From contig JANQKR010000014.1 in the NCBI GenBank assembly GCA_028281025.1, positions 55,911-119,910 on the forward strand: a stretch of 64,000 bases of DNA, given 5' to 3'. Positions within the stretch are counted from its first letter, which is position 1. Every line of letters starts with the position of its first letter. This DNA comes from Croceivirga sp. (GTDB lineage Bacteria > Bacteroidota > Bacteroidia > Flavobacteriales > Flavobacteriaceae). Positions 43,056 through 51,894 of this stretch are shown here, one piece after another. Below the pieces are notes generated by a model, which was not told the DNA's origin, ran no database searches, and was given only the letters and a program-made list of their open reading frames with translations. Made by a program: the position numbers and the translations under genes.

Positions 43056-43210
43056 GTTATTGTCTTTTAGTTGTTACTGGCAAAGATAAAAAGGCGCTCA
43101 TTCCAAGTTTGGGAAAAACCGTAAAATGTTAACATTTGTCCTTCCTTCCACAAAAAATCCACATAAACTATTGTAAATCAATCCATTTTGATATAAAGCC
43201 TTTTTAGTAA

Positions 43211-43729
43211 TCAAAACTGAAACAGAACACCCGCGGTTAAGGCGGTCCAATTAAGGTTGTCGCCCTCAACTCCAAAATAGGAGAAATTTAAGGCCGAAGT
43301 ATTGGATAGGTTGATGGCAAGTGTTGGCCTGAAATAAAGGCCTGAATCCGAAAAAGAGTTTAAACCCACGGCATAACCCACATCGGCACCCAAATTGAAG
43401 CCCCTGGTGGGATAAAAACGGATCAATGCCCCCGCAGGGAGATAAATGGTGTCTTCCCCCCTAATGGTAACCGCTTCCGGTCCAATATCGATGGTGGAAT
43501 CCAATCCAAAGTAATACATAAGACCGGACGCCAGCCCCAAATCGAACTTCTTGGAAACACCCCAATGCTGGTATAGATCCAAACCGGCACCGATGTTGGC
43601 AAAATCCGATGCATCCCCAACGGCAACCCCAGCGTGAAAGCCTGCCTTAAAAAACGAACGATCTACATATTGTGAGGTCATATGGTAAACAATACCGAGG
43701 AACAGCACTAAAAAAATGTACTTTTTCAT
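43211..43729 (-). CDS. Predicted outer-membrane beta-barrel protein
   Basis: A 172-residue protein with signal peptide (YIFLVLFLGIVYHMTSQ) and repeated short amphipathic strands (FKAGFHAGVAVGD, FDLGLASGLMYYFG, GFNLGADVGYAVGLNSF, ALNFSYFGVEG). It ends in LTAGVLFQF, a terminal-Phe barrel signature. It resembles the preceding small barrel in size but not closely in sequence. No domain name can be given with confidence. It is 155 bases from the neighbouring barrel gene on the same strand and divergent from xerD. Confidence 0.75.
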   Translation of the reverse strand: MKKYIFLVLFLGIVYHMTSQYVDRSFFKAGFHAGVAVGDASDFANIGAGLDLYQHWGVSKKFDLGLASGLMYYFGLDSTIDIGPEAVTIRGEDTIYLPAGALIRFYPTRGFNLGADVGYAVGLNSFSDSGLYFRPTLAINLSNTSALNFSYFGVEGDNLNWTALTAGVLFQF

Positions 43730-43777
43730 AAGTTGTTTGGTTGAAGTATATACGTCTTAACGCAAAAACTTAACGTT

Positions 43778-43785
43778 TAGTTTTG
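43778..43785 (+). promoter_or_regulatory. xerD -7 element
   Basis: TAGTTTTG matches TAnnTTTG 46 bases before the xerD ATG. A -33 partner was not convincing. Confidence 0.4.
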
Positions 43786-43831
43786 GTTTTTAGTGGAATT
43801 CCGTATTGAAAAGTTGCGTTATTTTTAGCCC

Positions 43832-44737
43832 ATGACTTGGAAACAGGCCTTACAGGATTACCAACACTATTTAAAGATAGAAAGGGGATTGTCCAGCAAT
43901 TCCATAACCAATTATGCCCTGGATATCAAAAAGTTGATGGCCTTTTTAGAGGAACATCAAATAAACTCAGGGCCCCTTAACATTGGGAATGAAGAAGTAC
44001 AACGGTTCATTTATGAGGCGGCCAAAACCATAAATCCACGTTCCCAGGCAAGATTGATATCCGGACTAAAAGGACTTTTTAACTATTTGGTCTTTGAAGA
44101 CTATAGAAAGGATAATCCCATGGATTTAATGGAGACCCCTAAAATTGGCAGAAAACTTCCAGAAACCCTTTCTTTGGAGGAAATCAATACACTTATTACG
44201 GGAATTGATCTAAGCAAACCCCAAGGGGAACGCAATAGGGCCATTTTGGAAACTTTATACGGATGTGGGCTTAGGGTTTCTGAACTGGTCGACCTAAAAT
44301 TGTCCGATCTTTATTTTGATGAAGATATTATTCTGGTAACCGGAAAGGGCAACAAACAACGTTTTGTGCCCATTAGTCCTATCAATAAAAAATATATTGA
44401 ACTGTATCAAAAACACGTTCGTATCCATCAAAAGATTGAACCGGGTTATGAAGATATCCTTTTTTTAAACCGTCGGGGCAAAAAACTGACCAGGGCCATG
44501 ATTTTCGCCATTATCAAGGATTTGGCAAGGGCAACAGGTTTGAAGAAAAATGTGGGGCCCCATACTTTTCGACATTCCTTTGCCACACATTTATTGGAAA
44601 ACGGAGCAGATTTGCGCGCCATTCAACAAATGCTTGGACATGAAAGCATTACCACCACGGAAATTTATGTCCATGTGAACAGAACACATTTGGCGGATGC
44701 ATTAAAAGCGTTTCATCCCCGTTCAAGACATCATTAG
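43832..44737 (+). CDS. xerD: Site-specific tyrosine recombinase XerD/XerC type
   Basis: A 301-residue chromosomal tyrosine recombinase that resolves dimers at dif. The SAM-like N-terminal core-binding domain (residues 1-90) precedes the catalytic domain. The catalytic set is visible: Arg 148 (GCGLRVSEL), Lys 172 (GKGNKQRF), His 244 and Arg 247 (HTFRHSF), His 270 (LGHESITTT) and nucleophile Tyr 279 (IYVHV). Length and gene setting are those of the housekeeping enzyme, not a mobile integrase. Bacteroidota have one or two such proteins, so XerC versus XerD naming is uncertain. No dif site was identified. Confidence 0.92.
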   Translation: MTWKQALQDYQHYLKIERGLSSNSITNYALDIKKLMAFLEEHQINSGPLNIGNEEVQRFIYEAAKTINPRSQARLISGLKGLFNYLVFEDYRKDNPMDLMETPKIGRKLPETLSLEEINTLITGIDLSKPQGERNRAILETLYGCGLRVSELVDLKLSDLYFDEDIILVTGKGNKQRFVPISPINKKYIELYQKHVRIHQKIEPGYEDILFLNRRGKKLTRAMIFAIIKDLARATGLKKNVGPHTFRHSFATHLLENGADLRAIQQMLGHESITTTEIYVHVNRTHLADALKAFHPRSRHH

Positions 44738-44841
44738 TTGGCCATGGTCTACTTTTACGTTGAAGTGGCCCTACCTAACTTTTGTTTTTTGTGATTACCC
44801 CCAGCTTGTTATCTTTAAAACGTTGAAAACAAAATACGTTT

Positions 44842-45408
44842 GTGGCGAAAAAATCCAAAAATAAGCGGGCCTCCATATGGTCAACGGACCGTGTCCTTAG
44901 CATTTCGGCCTTTTTTATCAGTGTAATATCCTTAATTGCATTGCTCTATCAATCCTATCTGGCCCGGGAAGAAAACAAGCTTATGCAAAAACAGCATAGT
45001 GCTACGGTTATGCCCTATTTAAGTCAATGGTTTGACGATTCCCCGGGAAAACATAATATGGTCATCGGCAATGATGGTATTGGACCAGCTTTATTAAAAA
45101 AAGTGACCATCTCCACAAAAAACGGCCAACATTTCAATAGGACCGACGACTTTTTTAGGCACCTGTCCAAATCCAACACCTTTTTGGATACCACCCACTA
45201 TTTATACAGTACCGTGGCCGAAGGAATATTGATTCCGGCAAACTCAACCACAGAATTCGCCTCATTTGACAATTCCACTGACTTCAAAAGGTTCTTAAAC
45301 CTTCTCCACGAAATTGGGTTTCATTTTGAAATCGAATACGAAGATGTGTATGGCTCTCGATGGTCGTTGAAATATGATGAGGACATTCCCACAAAAATAA
45401 AGGACTAG
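44842..45408 (+). CDS. Single-pass membrane protein of unknown function
   Basis: A 188-residue protein starting at GTG 44842. It has a basic cytoplasmic N-terminus (AKKSKNKRASIW), one membrane helix (VLSISAFFISVISLIALLYQSYL, about 17-39), a short charged linker and an extracytoplasmic domain with alternating strands (TVMPYLSQWFDDSPGKHNMVIGNDGIGPALLKKVTIS). I do not recognise the family. A TTTG-N18-TATCTTTA promoter-like sequence lies before it. It stands alone between xerD and the convergent NDH-2-type gene. Confidence 0.7.
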   Translation: MAKKSKNKRASIWSTDRVLSISAFFISVISLIALLYQSYLAREENKLMQKQHSATVMPYLSQWFDDSPGKHNMVIGNDGIGPALLKKVTISTKNGQHFNRTDDFFRHLSKSNTFLDTTHYLYSTVAEGILIPANSTTEFASFDNSTDFKRFLNLLHEIGFHFEIEYEDVYGSRWSLKYDEDIPTKIKD

Positions 45409-45432
45409 GGTTCCATTTGGTCAAAAGAGGCC

Positions 45433-46722
45433 TTACCGTACCGTTTCATTATTGTCTTTGAACGGTCGTATAATGAGTCGTGCCTCACGATCAAACTTCA
45501 CATAATTATATACCCAATTAATGAAAACCACCAATCGATTTCGAAAACCGATCAAAAAGTAAAGGTGGACAAACATCCAGACAAACCAGGCAAAAACGCC
45601 TTGAAATTTGAATTTTGGCAAATCGGCCACAGCCTTGTTCCTTCCTATGGTGGCCATGCTACCCTTATCCCGGTAGGTAAAGGGTTGTAATGGTTTCCCT
45701 TGTTGAAGCCGTACCAAATTTTCCCCTAAAAGCCTACCTTGTTGTATGGCGGGTTGGGCCATCATGGGATGTCCATTGGGATATTTTTCGGAAACCATTT
45801 CCGCAACATCACCAATAGCGAAGATATGTTCAAACCCCTTTACTTGATTGTATTCGTTGACCAACAATCGTTTTGCCCTGGACAAAAACTTTTCAGCGTC
45901 CAAACCCTTAATGGTTACCGCTTGTACGCCTGCCGCCCAAATTAAGGTTGCCGTTTCAAAGCTGGTATCTTGATCGGTCGTGGCCACTTTACCGTCATAC
46001 CCCGTCACTCGAATATCTTTCCAAACATTTACCCCCAAATTTTCCAAAAAGTCCTCCGCTTTCTTGGAGGCAATTTTACTCATGGCCGGCAACAGTCGAT
46101 CGGCCCCTTGCACTAAATTAATTTGGGCCCTTCGTGTATCCAGGTCGGGATAGTCCTTTGGTAGGATTCCCTTTTTAATTTCGGCCAATGCCCCTGCAAG
46201 TTCAACTCCGGTTGGTCCTCCACCCACAATGACAAAGTTCATCAGGGCCTCACGTTCATGAAGATCGTCCGTCAACAAAGCCTGTTCAAAATTCTCAAGG
46301 ATAAGACTTCTTAGATTCAGTGATTGGGGAATAGTTTTCATGGCCATACTATTTTTGGCAATGGATTTATTACCAAAATAATTGGTCCGTGTTCCCGTGG
46401 CCACGATCAAATAATCAAACCTCAAGTCGCCTATGGTGGTGTGGACCGTATTGCTCTCGGAGTCTATACCCGTGACCTCGGTCAGACGAAAATAAAAGTG
46501 GGGATATCCCTGAAGTACCTTCCGAATGGGATACGCAATGGAATCTGGCTCCAAGCCCCCAGTTGATACTTGATACAACAACGGTTGGAAGGTATGATAG
46601 TTGTTTTTGTCCATCAACACCACCTGAAACTCTCGTTGACTTAATTTTTTGGCCAAAGCAATTCCCGCAAAACCACCACCAATAATAACCACCCTTTTGA
46701 AACTGGACTGAGGAATGTTCAT
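45433..46722 (-). CDS. ndh: NDH-2-type NADH dehydrogenase
   Basis: A 429-residue two-dinucleotide-binding flavoprotein that passes electrons from NADH to quinone without pumping protons. FAD site: VIIGGGFAGIALAKKL near residue 12. NADH site: FVIVGGGPTGVELAGALAEI near 163. The quinone-region motif AQPAIQQGRLLGENL is also present. The C-terminus has a hydrophobic anchor (GVFAWFVWMFVHLYFLIGFRNRLVVFINW) that would hold it on the inner membrane. An exact -7 promoter element lies upstream. Sequence and length fit the NDH-2 family; sulfide-quinone reductase is less likely since the required cysteines are not apparent. Confidence 0.9.
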   Translation of the reverse strand: MNIPQSSFKRVVIIGGGFAGIALAKKLSQREFQVVLMDKNNYHTFQPLLYQVSTGGLEPDSIAYPIRKVLQGYPHFYFRLTEVTGIDSESNTVHTTIGDLRFDYLIVATGTRTNYFGNKSIAKNSMAMKTIPQSLNLRSLILENFEQALLTDDLHEREALMNFVIVGGGPTGVELAGALAEIKKGILPKDYPDLDTRRAQINLVQGADRLLPAMSKIASKKAEDFLENLGVNVWKDIRVTGYDGKVATTDQDTSFETATLIWAAGVQAVTIKGLDAEKFLSRAKRLLVNEYNQVKGFEHIFAIGDVAEMVSEKYPNGHPMMAQPAIQQGRLLGENLVRLQQGKPLQPFTYRDKGSMATIGRNKAVADLPKFKFQGVFAWFVWMFVHLYFLIGFRNRLVVFINWVYNYVKFDREARLIIRPFKDNNETVR

Positions 46723-46739
46723 TCTTAAATTTTAAAGTG

Positions 46740-46747
46740 CAAAAGTA
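46740..46747 (-). promoter_or_regulatory. ndh -7 element
   Basis: On the minus strand TACTTTTG matches TAnnTTTG, 18 bases before the ATG. No clear -33 box was found. Confidence 0.5.
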
Positions 46748-46822
46748 CACAATTGGGGGTGGTGATACGGCCACTGGAAATTCATTTTAGTATATTTAAA
46801 AACATTAAAAAGAGAACACGAA

Positions 46823-48250
46823 ATGAGAAGGATAGTTTCTTTACACCTCCTACTACTGCTATCGGTTTTTTCAATAAGCGCGCAAAAAACCAAGGTCGAT
46901 GCCCTAAAAGGTTTGGATGATAAAGCACAAGCATATGGCGAAATTGCCCTACAAATTTGGAATTGGGCAGAAATGGGATATCAAGAAGAAAAAAGTGCTG
47001 CGCTACTACAGGAAACCCTTTCCGATGCAGGTTTTACCGTTACGGAAGGGATCGCCGAAATTCCCACGGCCTTTGTAGCGGAATATGGAAAAGGAAGCCC
47101 TGTTATTGCCATTTTGGGAGAGTATGACGCCCTGCCAGGGCTGTCACAACAGGCCGTACCGGAAAAGAAATCCGCTGGAGGGGTTGCCGGACATGCCTGC
47201 GGCCATCACTTGTTTGGGACTGCTTCCGCCGGGGCTGCCATTGCCGTAAAGGATTGGTTGAAGGCTTCAGGCGCAAAGGGAACCATCCGTTTCTATGGCT
47301 GTCCCGCAGAAGAAGGTGGAGGTGCCAAAGTATATATGTCCAGGGAAGGGGTTTTTAATGATGTGGATGTTGCCCTACATTGGCATCCCAGTTCCCAGAA
47401 TGCTGCCAGTGCCGCTGCCGCATTGGCAAACATTTCTGCAAAATTCCGCTTTAAGGGAATCTCGGCACATGCCGCAGGGGCACCGCAAATGGGAAGGAGT
47501 GCCCTGGATGGTGTGGAGGCCATGAATATAATGGTCAATATGATGCGTGAGCATATTCCCCAGGAAGCGCGTATCCATTATGTGATTACGGATGGTGGTA
47601 AAGCACCCAATGTTGTTCCGGATTTTGCCGAAGTATACTATTATGCAAGGCACAACAGCAGGGATGTGGTTCGGGATATTTTTAATCGAATTGTAAAAGC
47701 AGGGGAAGGTGCTGCTTTAGGAACGGGCACAACAATGACGTATGAAATTGTAAATGGGGTCCATGAATTACTTCCCAACCTGGTACTCCAAAAATTGGTC
47801 CATAGCAATTTGTCGTCAATAGGTGGCATTACCTATACTCCTGAGGAAAGGGCCTTTGCAGAGAAAATTGCCTTGAGCTTAGGACAAAAAGATCTCAATG
47901 AAATGGGTGCAATGGAGGTACAACCTTTTAAGGAAACGGCCAGGGCCTATGGTTCCACGGATGTAGGTGATGTCAGTTTTGTGGTCCCAACGGTAGGCTT
48001 CGGTGCTGCAACGTGGGTGCCCGGAACACCGGCACATAGTTGGCAGGCAGTGGCTTCGGGAGGCATGAGTATAGGAAAAAAAGGGATGATGGTGGCCTCA
48101 AAAACGCTGACAGCCACGGCAATAGACCTGTTTTCCGATACCTCGTTGATTGAAAAGGCCAAAGCCGAGTTTGAAGAAAGAAGGGGTAGTGATTTTGTGT
48201 ACGAACCCCTTGTTGGTAATCGAGCACCGGCGCTTGATTATAGAAAATGA
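46823..48250 (+). CDS. Exported M20D amidohydrolase (AbgB-like)
   Basis: A 475-residue metallohydrolase of family M20D with a signal peptide (LHLLLLLSVFSISAQ). Metal-binding elements are readable: EYDALPG near 98, GHACGHHLFG near 126, and CPAEEGGGAKVYM near 157. The dimerisation insert carries FKGISAHAAGAPQMGRSALDGVEAM. The pattern is that of aminobenzoyl-glutamate hydrolase subunit B and related amidohydrolases. Export to the periplasm is unusual compared with AbgB itself. A decayed tail of a second M20 hydrolase gene follows. The substrate is unknown. Confidence 0.9.
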   Translation: MRRIVSLHLLLLLSVFSISAQKTKVDALKGLDDKAQAYGEIALQIWNWAEMGYQEEKSAALLQETLSDAGFTVTEGIAEIPTAFVAEYGKGSPVIAILGEYDALPGLSQQAVPEKKSAGGVAGHACGHHLFGTASAGAAIAVKDWLKASGAKGTIRFYGCPAEEGGGAKVYMSREGVFNDVDVALHWHPSSQNAASAAAALANISAKFRFKGISAHAAGAPQMGRSALDGVEAMNIMVNMMREHIPQEARIHYVITDGGKAPNVVPDFAEVYYYARHNSRDVVRDIFNRIVKAGEGAALGTGTTMTYEIVNGVHELLPNLVLQKLVHSNLSSIGGITYTPEERAFAEKIALSLGQKDLNEMGAMEVQPFKETARAYGSTDVGDVSFVVPTVGFGAATWVPGTPAHSWQAVASGGMSIGKKGMMVASKTLTATAIDLFSDTSLIEKAKAEFEERRGSDFVYEPLVGNRAPALDYRK

Positions 48251-48287
48251 AATATCAACATACAAATTGGGCTTGTCCATTCTAAAA

Positions 48288-48460
48288 AATTCCCTTGGAT
48301 CAGGTCACGATGCCAAGGATATGAAATTGATTGCACCCACAGGAATGCCATTTGTACTCGGTAAAAGGGAATCCGCCATTCCCAAAAGGAATGTTCCATG
48401 GAAGACTTGGCCAATGTATTTCTCCAAACTATTTTGAAGTTGGACATCGGCCAGTATTGA
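48288..48460 (+). pseudogene. C-terminal remnant of an M20 Zn-dependent hydrolase
   Basis: Reading on from 48288 gives NSLGSGHDAKDMKLIAPTGMPFV, which is the conserved C-terminal stretch of N-carbamoyl-amino-acid hydrolases and allantoate amidohydrolases (GAGHDA...PTGMIF). The next expected residues appear in another frame as RHSQKECSMEDLANVFLQTILKLD, ending at TGA 48458-48460. The frame changes once near 48360-48370. No N-terminal part remains upstream, since the intact M20D gene ends at 48250. It is therefore a relic of a deleted gene, listed in the track only as part of a 95-residue composite ORF starting inside the M20D gene. Confidence 0.8.
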
Positions 48461-48528
48461 ACTTGTCGTCCCCAACTGTAACAAAATTGGAATAAGGACT
48501 ACTAATCTATAAATTCTACCAACCACTA

Positions 48529-49023
48529 GTGAACAAGGAACTGGAACATCAATTTGTGACGGAACTGGAGAACAACCAAAACATTGTTCACAAGGTATGC
48601 AGTCTTTATACCCATGACAGGGACTCCCATAATGACCTGTTCCAAGAAATCACCATCCAGCTTTGGAAAGCATACCCAAAATTTAGGGGAGATTCCAAAT
48701 TTAGTACATGGATGTACCGTGTGGCATTGAATACGGCCATTACCTTATATCGCAAATCGAAAAGACGGGTCGCTACCCAAGATTACGATTCCATAATTTT
48801 CAAGATAAGGGCAGACGAATATGATGATACACAAGAACGGCAACTAAAGTTGATGTACAATGCGGTAAAACAATTGGGAGATATTGAAAAAGCATTGGTT
48901 TTCCTGTATCTGGAAGATAAGAACTATACCGAAATTTCAGAAACCTTGGGTATTACGGAAGTAAACGCCAGGGTTAAAATGAATCGGGTAAAAAACAAAC
49001 TAAGAACCATACTAAATCCTTAG
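48529..49023 (+). CDS. ECF-family RNA polymerase sigma factor
   Basis: A 164-residue sigma factor beginning at GTG 48529. Region 2 is LYTHDRDSHNDLFQEITIQLWKAYPKFRGDSKFSTWMYRVALNTAITLYRK (about 27-77), and region 4 is LEDKNYTEISETLGITEVNARVKMNRVKNKL (near 125-155). Four bases after its stop begins a small membrane protein gene, so the two are probably one unit, but that protein lacks a classic zinc anti-sigma motif. Target genes are not evident nearby. Confidence 0.92.
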   Translation: MNKELEHQFVTELENNQNIVHKVCSLYTHDRDSHNDLFQEITIQLWKAYPKFRGDSKFSTWMYRVALNTAITLYRKSKRRVATQDYDSIIFKIRADEYDDTQERQLKLMYNAVKQLGDIEKALVFLYLEDKNYTEISETLGITEVNARVKMNRVKNKLRTILNP

Positions 49024-49027
49024 TATC

Positions 49028-49669
49028 ATGATGGATGAATTGGAACTCTTAAAAAAAGACTGGCAAAAACAAGGAGAACAGCTTCCTAAGTTGAGCTACG
49101 AAGAAATCTATAAAATGATCTGGAAAAAATCCAGTTCCTTGGTCAAATGGATATTCTACATCAGTATTGCGGAATTTGTCTTTTGGATTTCACTTTTCTT
49201 TTTGCCCATACAGGGCGAAAAATTGGACTCCGATGGCGCCAGGCTCTTTCAAAACCTGGAATTAAGTCTTGAAATCCTAAGATATATAGCATTGGTGTAC
49301 TTCATTGTAAAGTTCTATAAAAACTTTAAAAGGATACATGTTACGGCCTCTGCACGGGAACTCATGAAAAGTATCATTTCTACCCGAAAAACGGTAATGC
49401 AATATGTTTGGTTCAACCTTGGGGTTTTCGCCCTTATGATGGTTGTGGTCTTTATTGAGTTTGCAAAATATGATACCACCCTCAATATGACCGAGAAGAT
49501 CGCGGAAGCGGACAACAGTCTTCTCATTTGGTTTTTGGTAGGCTTGAGCTTGCTATTGTTTATTGCATTTTGTGGCTTTCTTCTTTGGTTGTTTTATCGA
49601 TTGTTGTACGGAATTCTTCTAAAACGATTGAACAACAATTATCGGGAGTTAAAGAAACTGGAAGTTTAG
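49028..49669 (+). CDS. Four-helix membrane protein paired with ECF sigma
   Basis: A 213-residue protein with a 40-residue hydrophilic N-terminus (LELLKKDWQKQGEQLPKLSYEEIYKMIWKKSS) and about four membrane helices (for example WIFYISIAEFVFWISLFFL, FNLGVFALMMVVVFIEFA and LIWFLVGLSLLLFIAFCGFLLWLFYRLL). The cytoplasmic head next to an ECF sigma gene makes an anti-sigma or sigma-tethering role plausible, yet nothing in the sequence proves it. The stop codon region overlaps the end of the convergent acyltransferase gene by four bases. Similar sigma/membrane-protein pairs are common in flavobacteria. Confidence 0.75.
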   Translation: MMDELELLKKDWQKQGEQLPKLSYEEIYKMIWKKSSSLVKWIFYISIAEFVFWISLFFLPIQGEKLDSDGARLFQNLELSLEILRYIALVYFIVKFYKNFKRIHVTASARELMKSIISTRKTVMQYVWFNLGVFALMMVVVFIEFAKYDTTLNMTEKIAEADNSLLIWFLVGLSLLLFIAFCGFLLWLFYRLLYGILLKRLNNNYRELKKLEV

Positions 49670-50478
49670 TTTCCCTTATAGCTGTAGCGCCTTTTTTGGT
49701 GGTCCGCTTCATAGGCCGCAAGTTCCTCTTGCGGTATTACATGAAGGAATGAAGGGTGTTGTTCAATGGCATATTCCAACTTTTCAATGATCTGATCAAT
49801 GGACTCATTGTCATAATCGATTTCCAGGGGTTGCTTTATAAGCATGGATTGTAGAATTCCCTTCTTTTTAATGTATAATCCTTTTTTATCAAAAGACCTT
49901 CTAAAACCATCGATTACAACAGGAACCACAATAGGTTTGTATTTTTTAATGATATGGGCAGTACCTTTTCGTAAAGGTTTCCATGGTCTGGTGGTTCCCT
50001 GGGGAAAGGTAATCACCCAACCATCATCCAGTGCAGTTCCAATATTTGAAATATCACTGAACTTTACAGGTCTGTTTACTTCCTTTCCATCTGCCCTCCA
50101 TGTACGTTCAATGCTTATGGAACCGGCATAGGCCAATATCTTGGCCAACATGCTCTTCTTCATGGTCTCCTTTGCCGCCACATAATAGATATTCAATTTG
50201 GGATTCCAGAGATAGAGAATGTTTTTAATGTTATCCTCCCTACCGCTCAAAGCGGCATTAAAAACATGGAACATGGCCACTACATCGGCAAAATAAGTCT
50301 GATGGTTACTAACAAAAAGTACGTTCTTTTCAGGAAGGCTCCTAATGATATCCGAGCCTTCAATTTCCAGCTTGTTGAACCCTTTGTACCTGGAATGGGT
50401 TATTAGGCCCATAATACGTATTAACCACTTTTTTAAAAAAAGGTTGTGTCCGAAAGGGGTTTTCTTAAAAAGATCCAT
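49666..50478 (-). CDS. PlsC-like 1-acylglycerol-phosphate acyltransferase
   Basis: A 270-residue acyltransferase of the LPLAT/PlsC superfamily. The catalytic HX4D motif is NHQTYFAD near residue 58, and the acceptor motif appears as FPQGTTRPW near 155, a variant of FPEGTR with Gln for Glu. That variant occurs in some flavobacterial members. It is longer than the kdnB-linked enzyme and more likely to work in phospholipid or aminolipid synthesis. It is convergent with the sigma-linked membrane protein gene and upstream of none; the NUDIX gene lies 38 bases before it on the same strand. Confidence 0.85.
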   Translation of the reverse strand: MDLFKKTPFGHNLFLKKWLIRIMGLITHSRYKGFNKLEIEGSDIIRSLPEKNVLFVSNHQTYFADVVAMFHVFNAALSGREDNIKNILYLWNPKLNIYYVAAKETMKKSMLAKILAYAGSISIERTWRADGKEVNRPVKFSDISNIGTALDDGWVITFPQGTTRPWKPLRKGTAHIIKKYKPIVVPVVIDGFRRSFDKKGLYIKKKGILQSMLIKQPLEIDYDNESIDQIIEKLEYAIEQHPSFLHVIPQEELAAYEADHQKRRYSYKGN

Positions 50479-50516
50479 ACTGCTCCTATGCCAAGGGCTA
50501 ATTTACAAAATAGGCA

Positions 50517-51158
50517 CTAAACCACTTTTTGCACTAAATCCTTTATTTCGCTTAACATCATGGCCGTGGCGCCCCAAACAGTGTAACCGTTTAGTTTAAA
50601 GGCCGGTACCAAAATTTTGTGGGCGTAGGAAGTTGTTAAATACTGCTGCATTAGGTTGTCGTTATCCAAAAAATCCACCAATTTCACCTCAACCAATGCC
50701 TCTACTTCCATAGGATCCAATTTAAAAGGTTTTACTTTGGAATACAGTCCCAGGAATGGTTTGACCAAAAAATTACTTGGCGGAATATACACTTCGGTCA
50801 AAGGTTTCACCATTTCTATATCTTCCGGGAGAATTCCCACCTCTTCAAAGGTCTCTCGTTTGGCCGTTACCAATAGGTCGGAATCGGTATCCTCAACCTT
50901 ACCTCCCGGAAATCCAATTTGATTGGAATGTACTCCTGGATAGGTATTCCGTAACATAAGCAGTAGGTGTGTCTCATTATTCTCCTTGGGATAAAACAGG
51001 GCCATAACCGCTGCACGTTTTGCTTTTTTTACATCAATCGTGCTTTCTTCCCTAAATTGTTTTCTTACGGCTGGTTCCATCTTAAAATGGGAAGCTGCCC
51101 CGGGCAAGGGTAGATTTTTTATTTTTACAATCGTTTTACTAAAACGGGAAAATTCCAT
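50517..51158 (-). CDS. NUDIX hydrolase, CoA pyrophosphatase type
   Basis: A 213-residue NUDIX protein. The Nudix box is GGKVEDTDSDLLVTAKRETFEEVGI near residue 95, preceded by SNQIGFPGGK, the NuCoA signature seen in CoA diphosphatases such as YeaB/NudL. The N-terminal KIKNLPLPGAASHFKMEPAVR and KAKRAAVMALFYPKENNETH match homologues, which supports ATG 51158 over the track start at 51371, whose first 71 residues are antisense to the neighbouring gene. The start codon overlaps that of the divergent peptidyl-prolyl isomerase gene. Confidence 0.9.
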   Translation of the reverse strand: MEFSRFSKTIVKIKNLPLPGAASHFKMEPAVRKQFREESTIDVKKAKRAAVMALFYPKENNETHLLLMLRNTYPGVHSNQIGFPGGKVEDTDSDLLVTAKRETFEEVGILPEDIEMVKPLTEVYIPPSNFLVKPFLGLYSKVKPFKLDPMEVEALVEVKLVDFLDNDNLMQQYLTTSYAHKILVPAFKLNGYTVWGATAMMLSEIKDLVQKVV

Positions 51159-51894
51159 GGAGAAGAAAATAATACTGTTGGCAAGTTTACTATTATTTTT
51201 TTTAGGAGGATGTGGAGAGAAAGAAAAAAAGGAGTCGGGTAAACCAAATGGGGAAACCCTTAAAGAGGTCAATGATGAAACTGGCAATGAAAAGGTAGTT
51301 GAAGCGGAAAAACCCCAGCCAGTGACCGAAGAGGAAAATGAACCTTTTTTACTCACCGAAGAAAATGCCATTGACTTTTTTTTCGATTATGCCAAAGACT
51401 TAAAAGAGGATAAAGTAAGACTAACGACCAGTTTGGGAACGTTTACCATACAACTATACAACAACGTTCCTTACCACAAGGCCAATTTTATCTATCTGGC
51501 CAAAAAGGGTTATTTTGACAATACCCAGTTTCATAGGGTGGTTCCTGATTTCATTATTCAGGGCGGAAACTCGGACGACCGTGAAACGAGCAAAAAGAGA
51601 AAGGCCATAGGCCGTTATCTTTTACCTCCGGATACCCGAAAGGGCCATAAACACCACCGAGGGACCATTTCCATGCCCAGTAGCGAACGTGACAATCCAC
51701 ATAAACTGGCCTCTCCGTATGAGTTTTTTATTGTAGTGACCAAACCGGGTTCCTATCATTTGGATGGCAGTTATACCCCGTTTGGAAGGGTCATTGAAGG
51801 AATGGACATTGTGGATAGCATAAATCAGGTTCCCATTGACCAAGGGGAATGGCCCATGCAAAATGTTTACATCCTTAAAGCAGAGGTTCTTTAA
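51157..51894 (+). CDS. Cyclophilin-type peptidyl-prolyl isomerase lipoprotein
   Basis: A 245-residue lipoprotein (signal KKIILLASLLLFFLGGCG) with a Glu-rich linker of about 70 residues and a cyclophilin domain: VRLTTSLGTFTIQLYNNVPYHKANFIYLAKKGYFDNTQFHRVVPDFIIQGG, then RGTISMPSSERDNPHKLASPYEFFIV and YTPFGRVIEGMDIVDSI. It should speed proline isomerisation in the periplasm or at the outer membrane. The start at 51157 gives a full signal peptide; the track start 39 codons earlier lies inside the divergent NUDIX gene. It ends four bases into the TRIC-type gene on the other strand. Confidence 0.92.
   Translation: MEKKIILLASLLLFFLGGCGEKEKKESGKPNGETLKEVNDETGNEKVVEAEKPQPVTEEENEPFLLTEENAIDFFFDYAKDLKEDKVRLTTSLGTFTIQLYNNVPYHKANFIYLAKKGYFDNTQFHRVVPDFIIQGGNSDDRETSKKRKAIGRYLLPPDTRKGHKHHRGTISMPSSERDNPHKLASPYEFFIVVTKPGSYHLDGSYTPFGRVIEGMDIVDSINQVPIDQGEWPMQNVYILKAEVL

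Noticed and set aside
48305-48526. 73-residue minus-strand ORF with a signal-like start
   Set aside because: It is antisense to the M20 relic, which has clear conserved motifs on the plus strand; the apparent signal peptide is likely chance.
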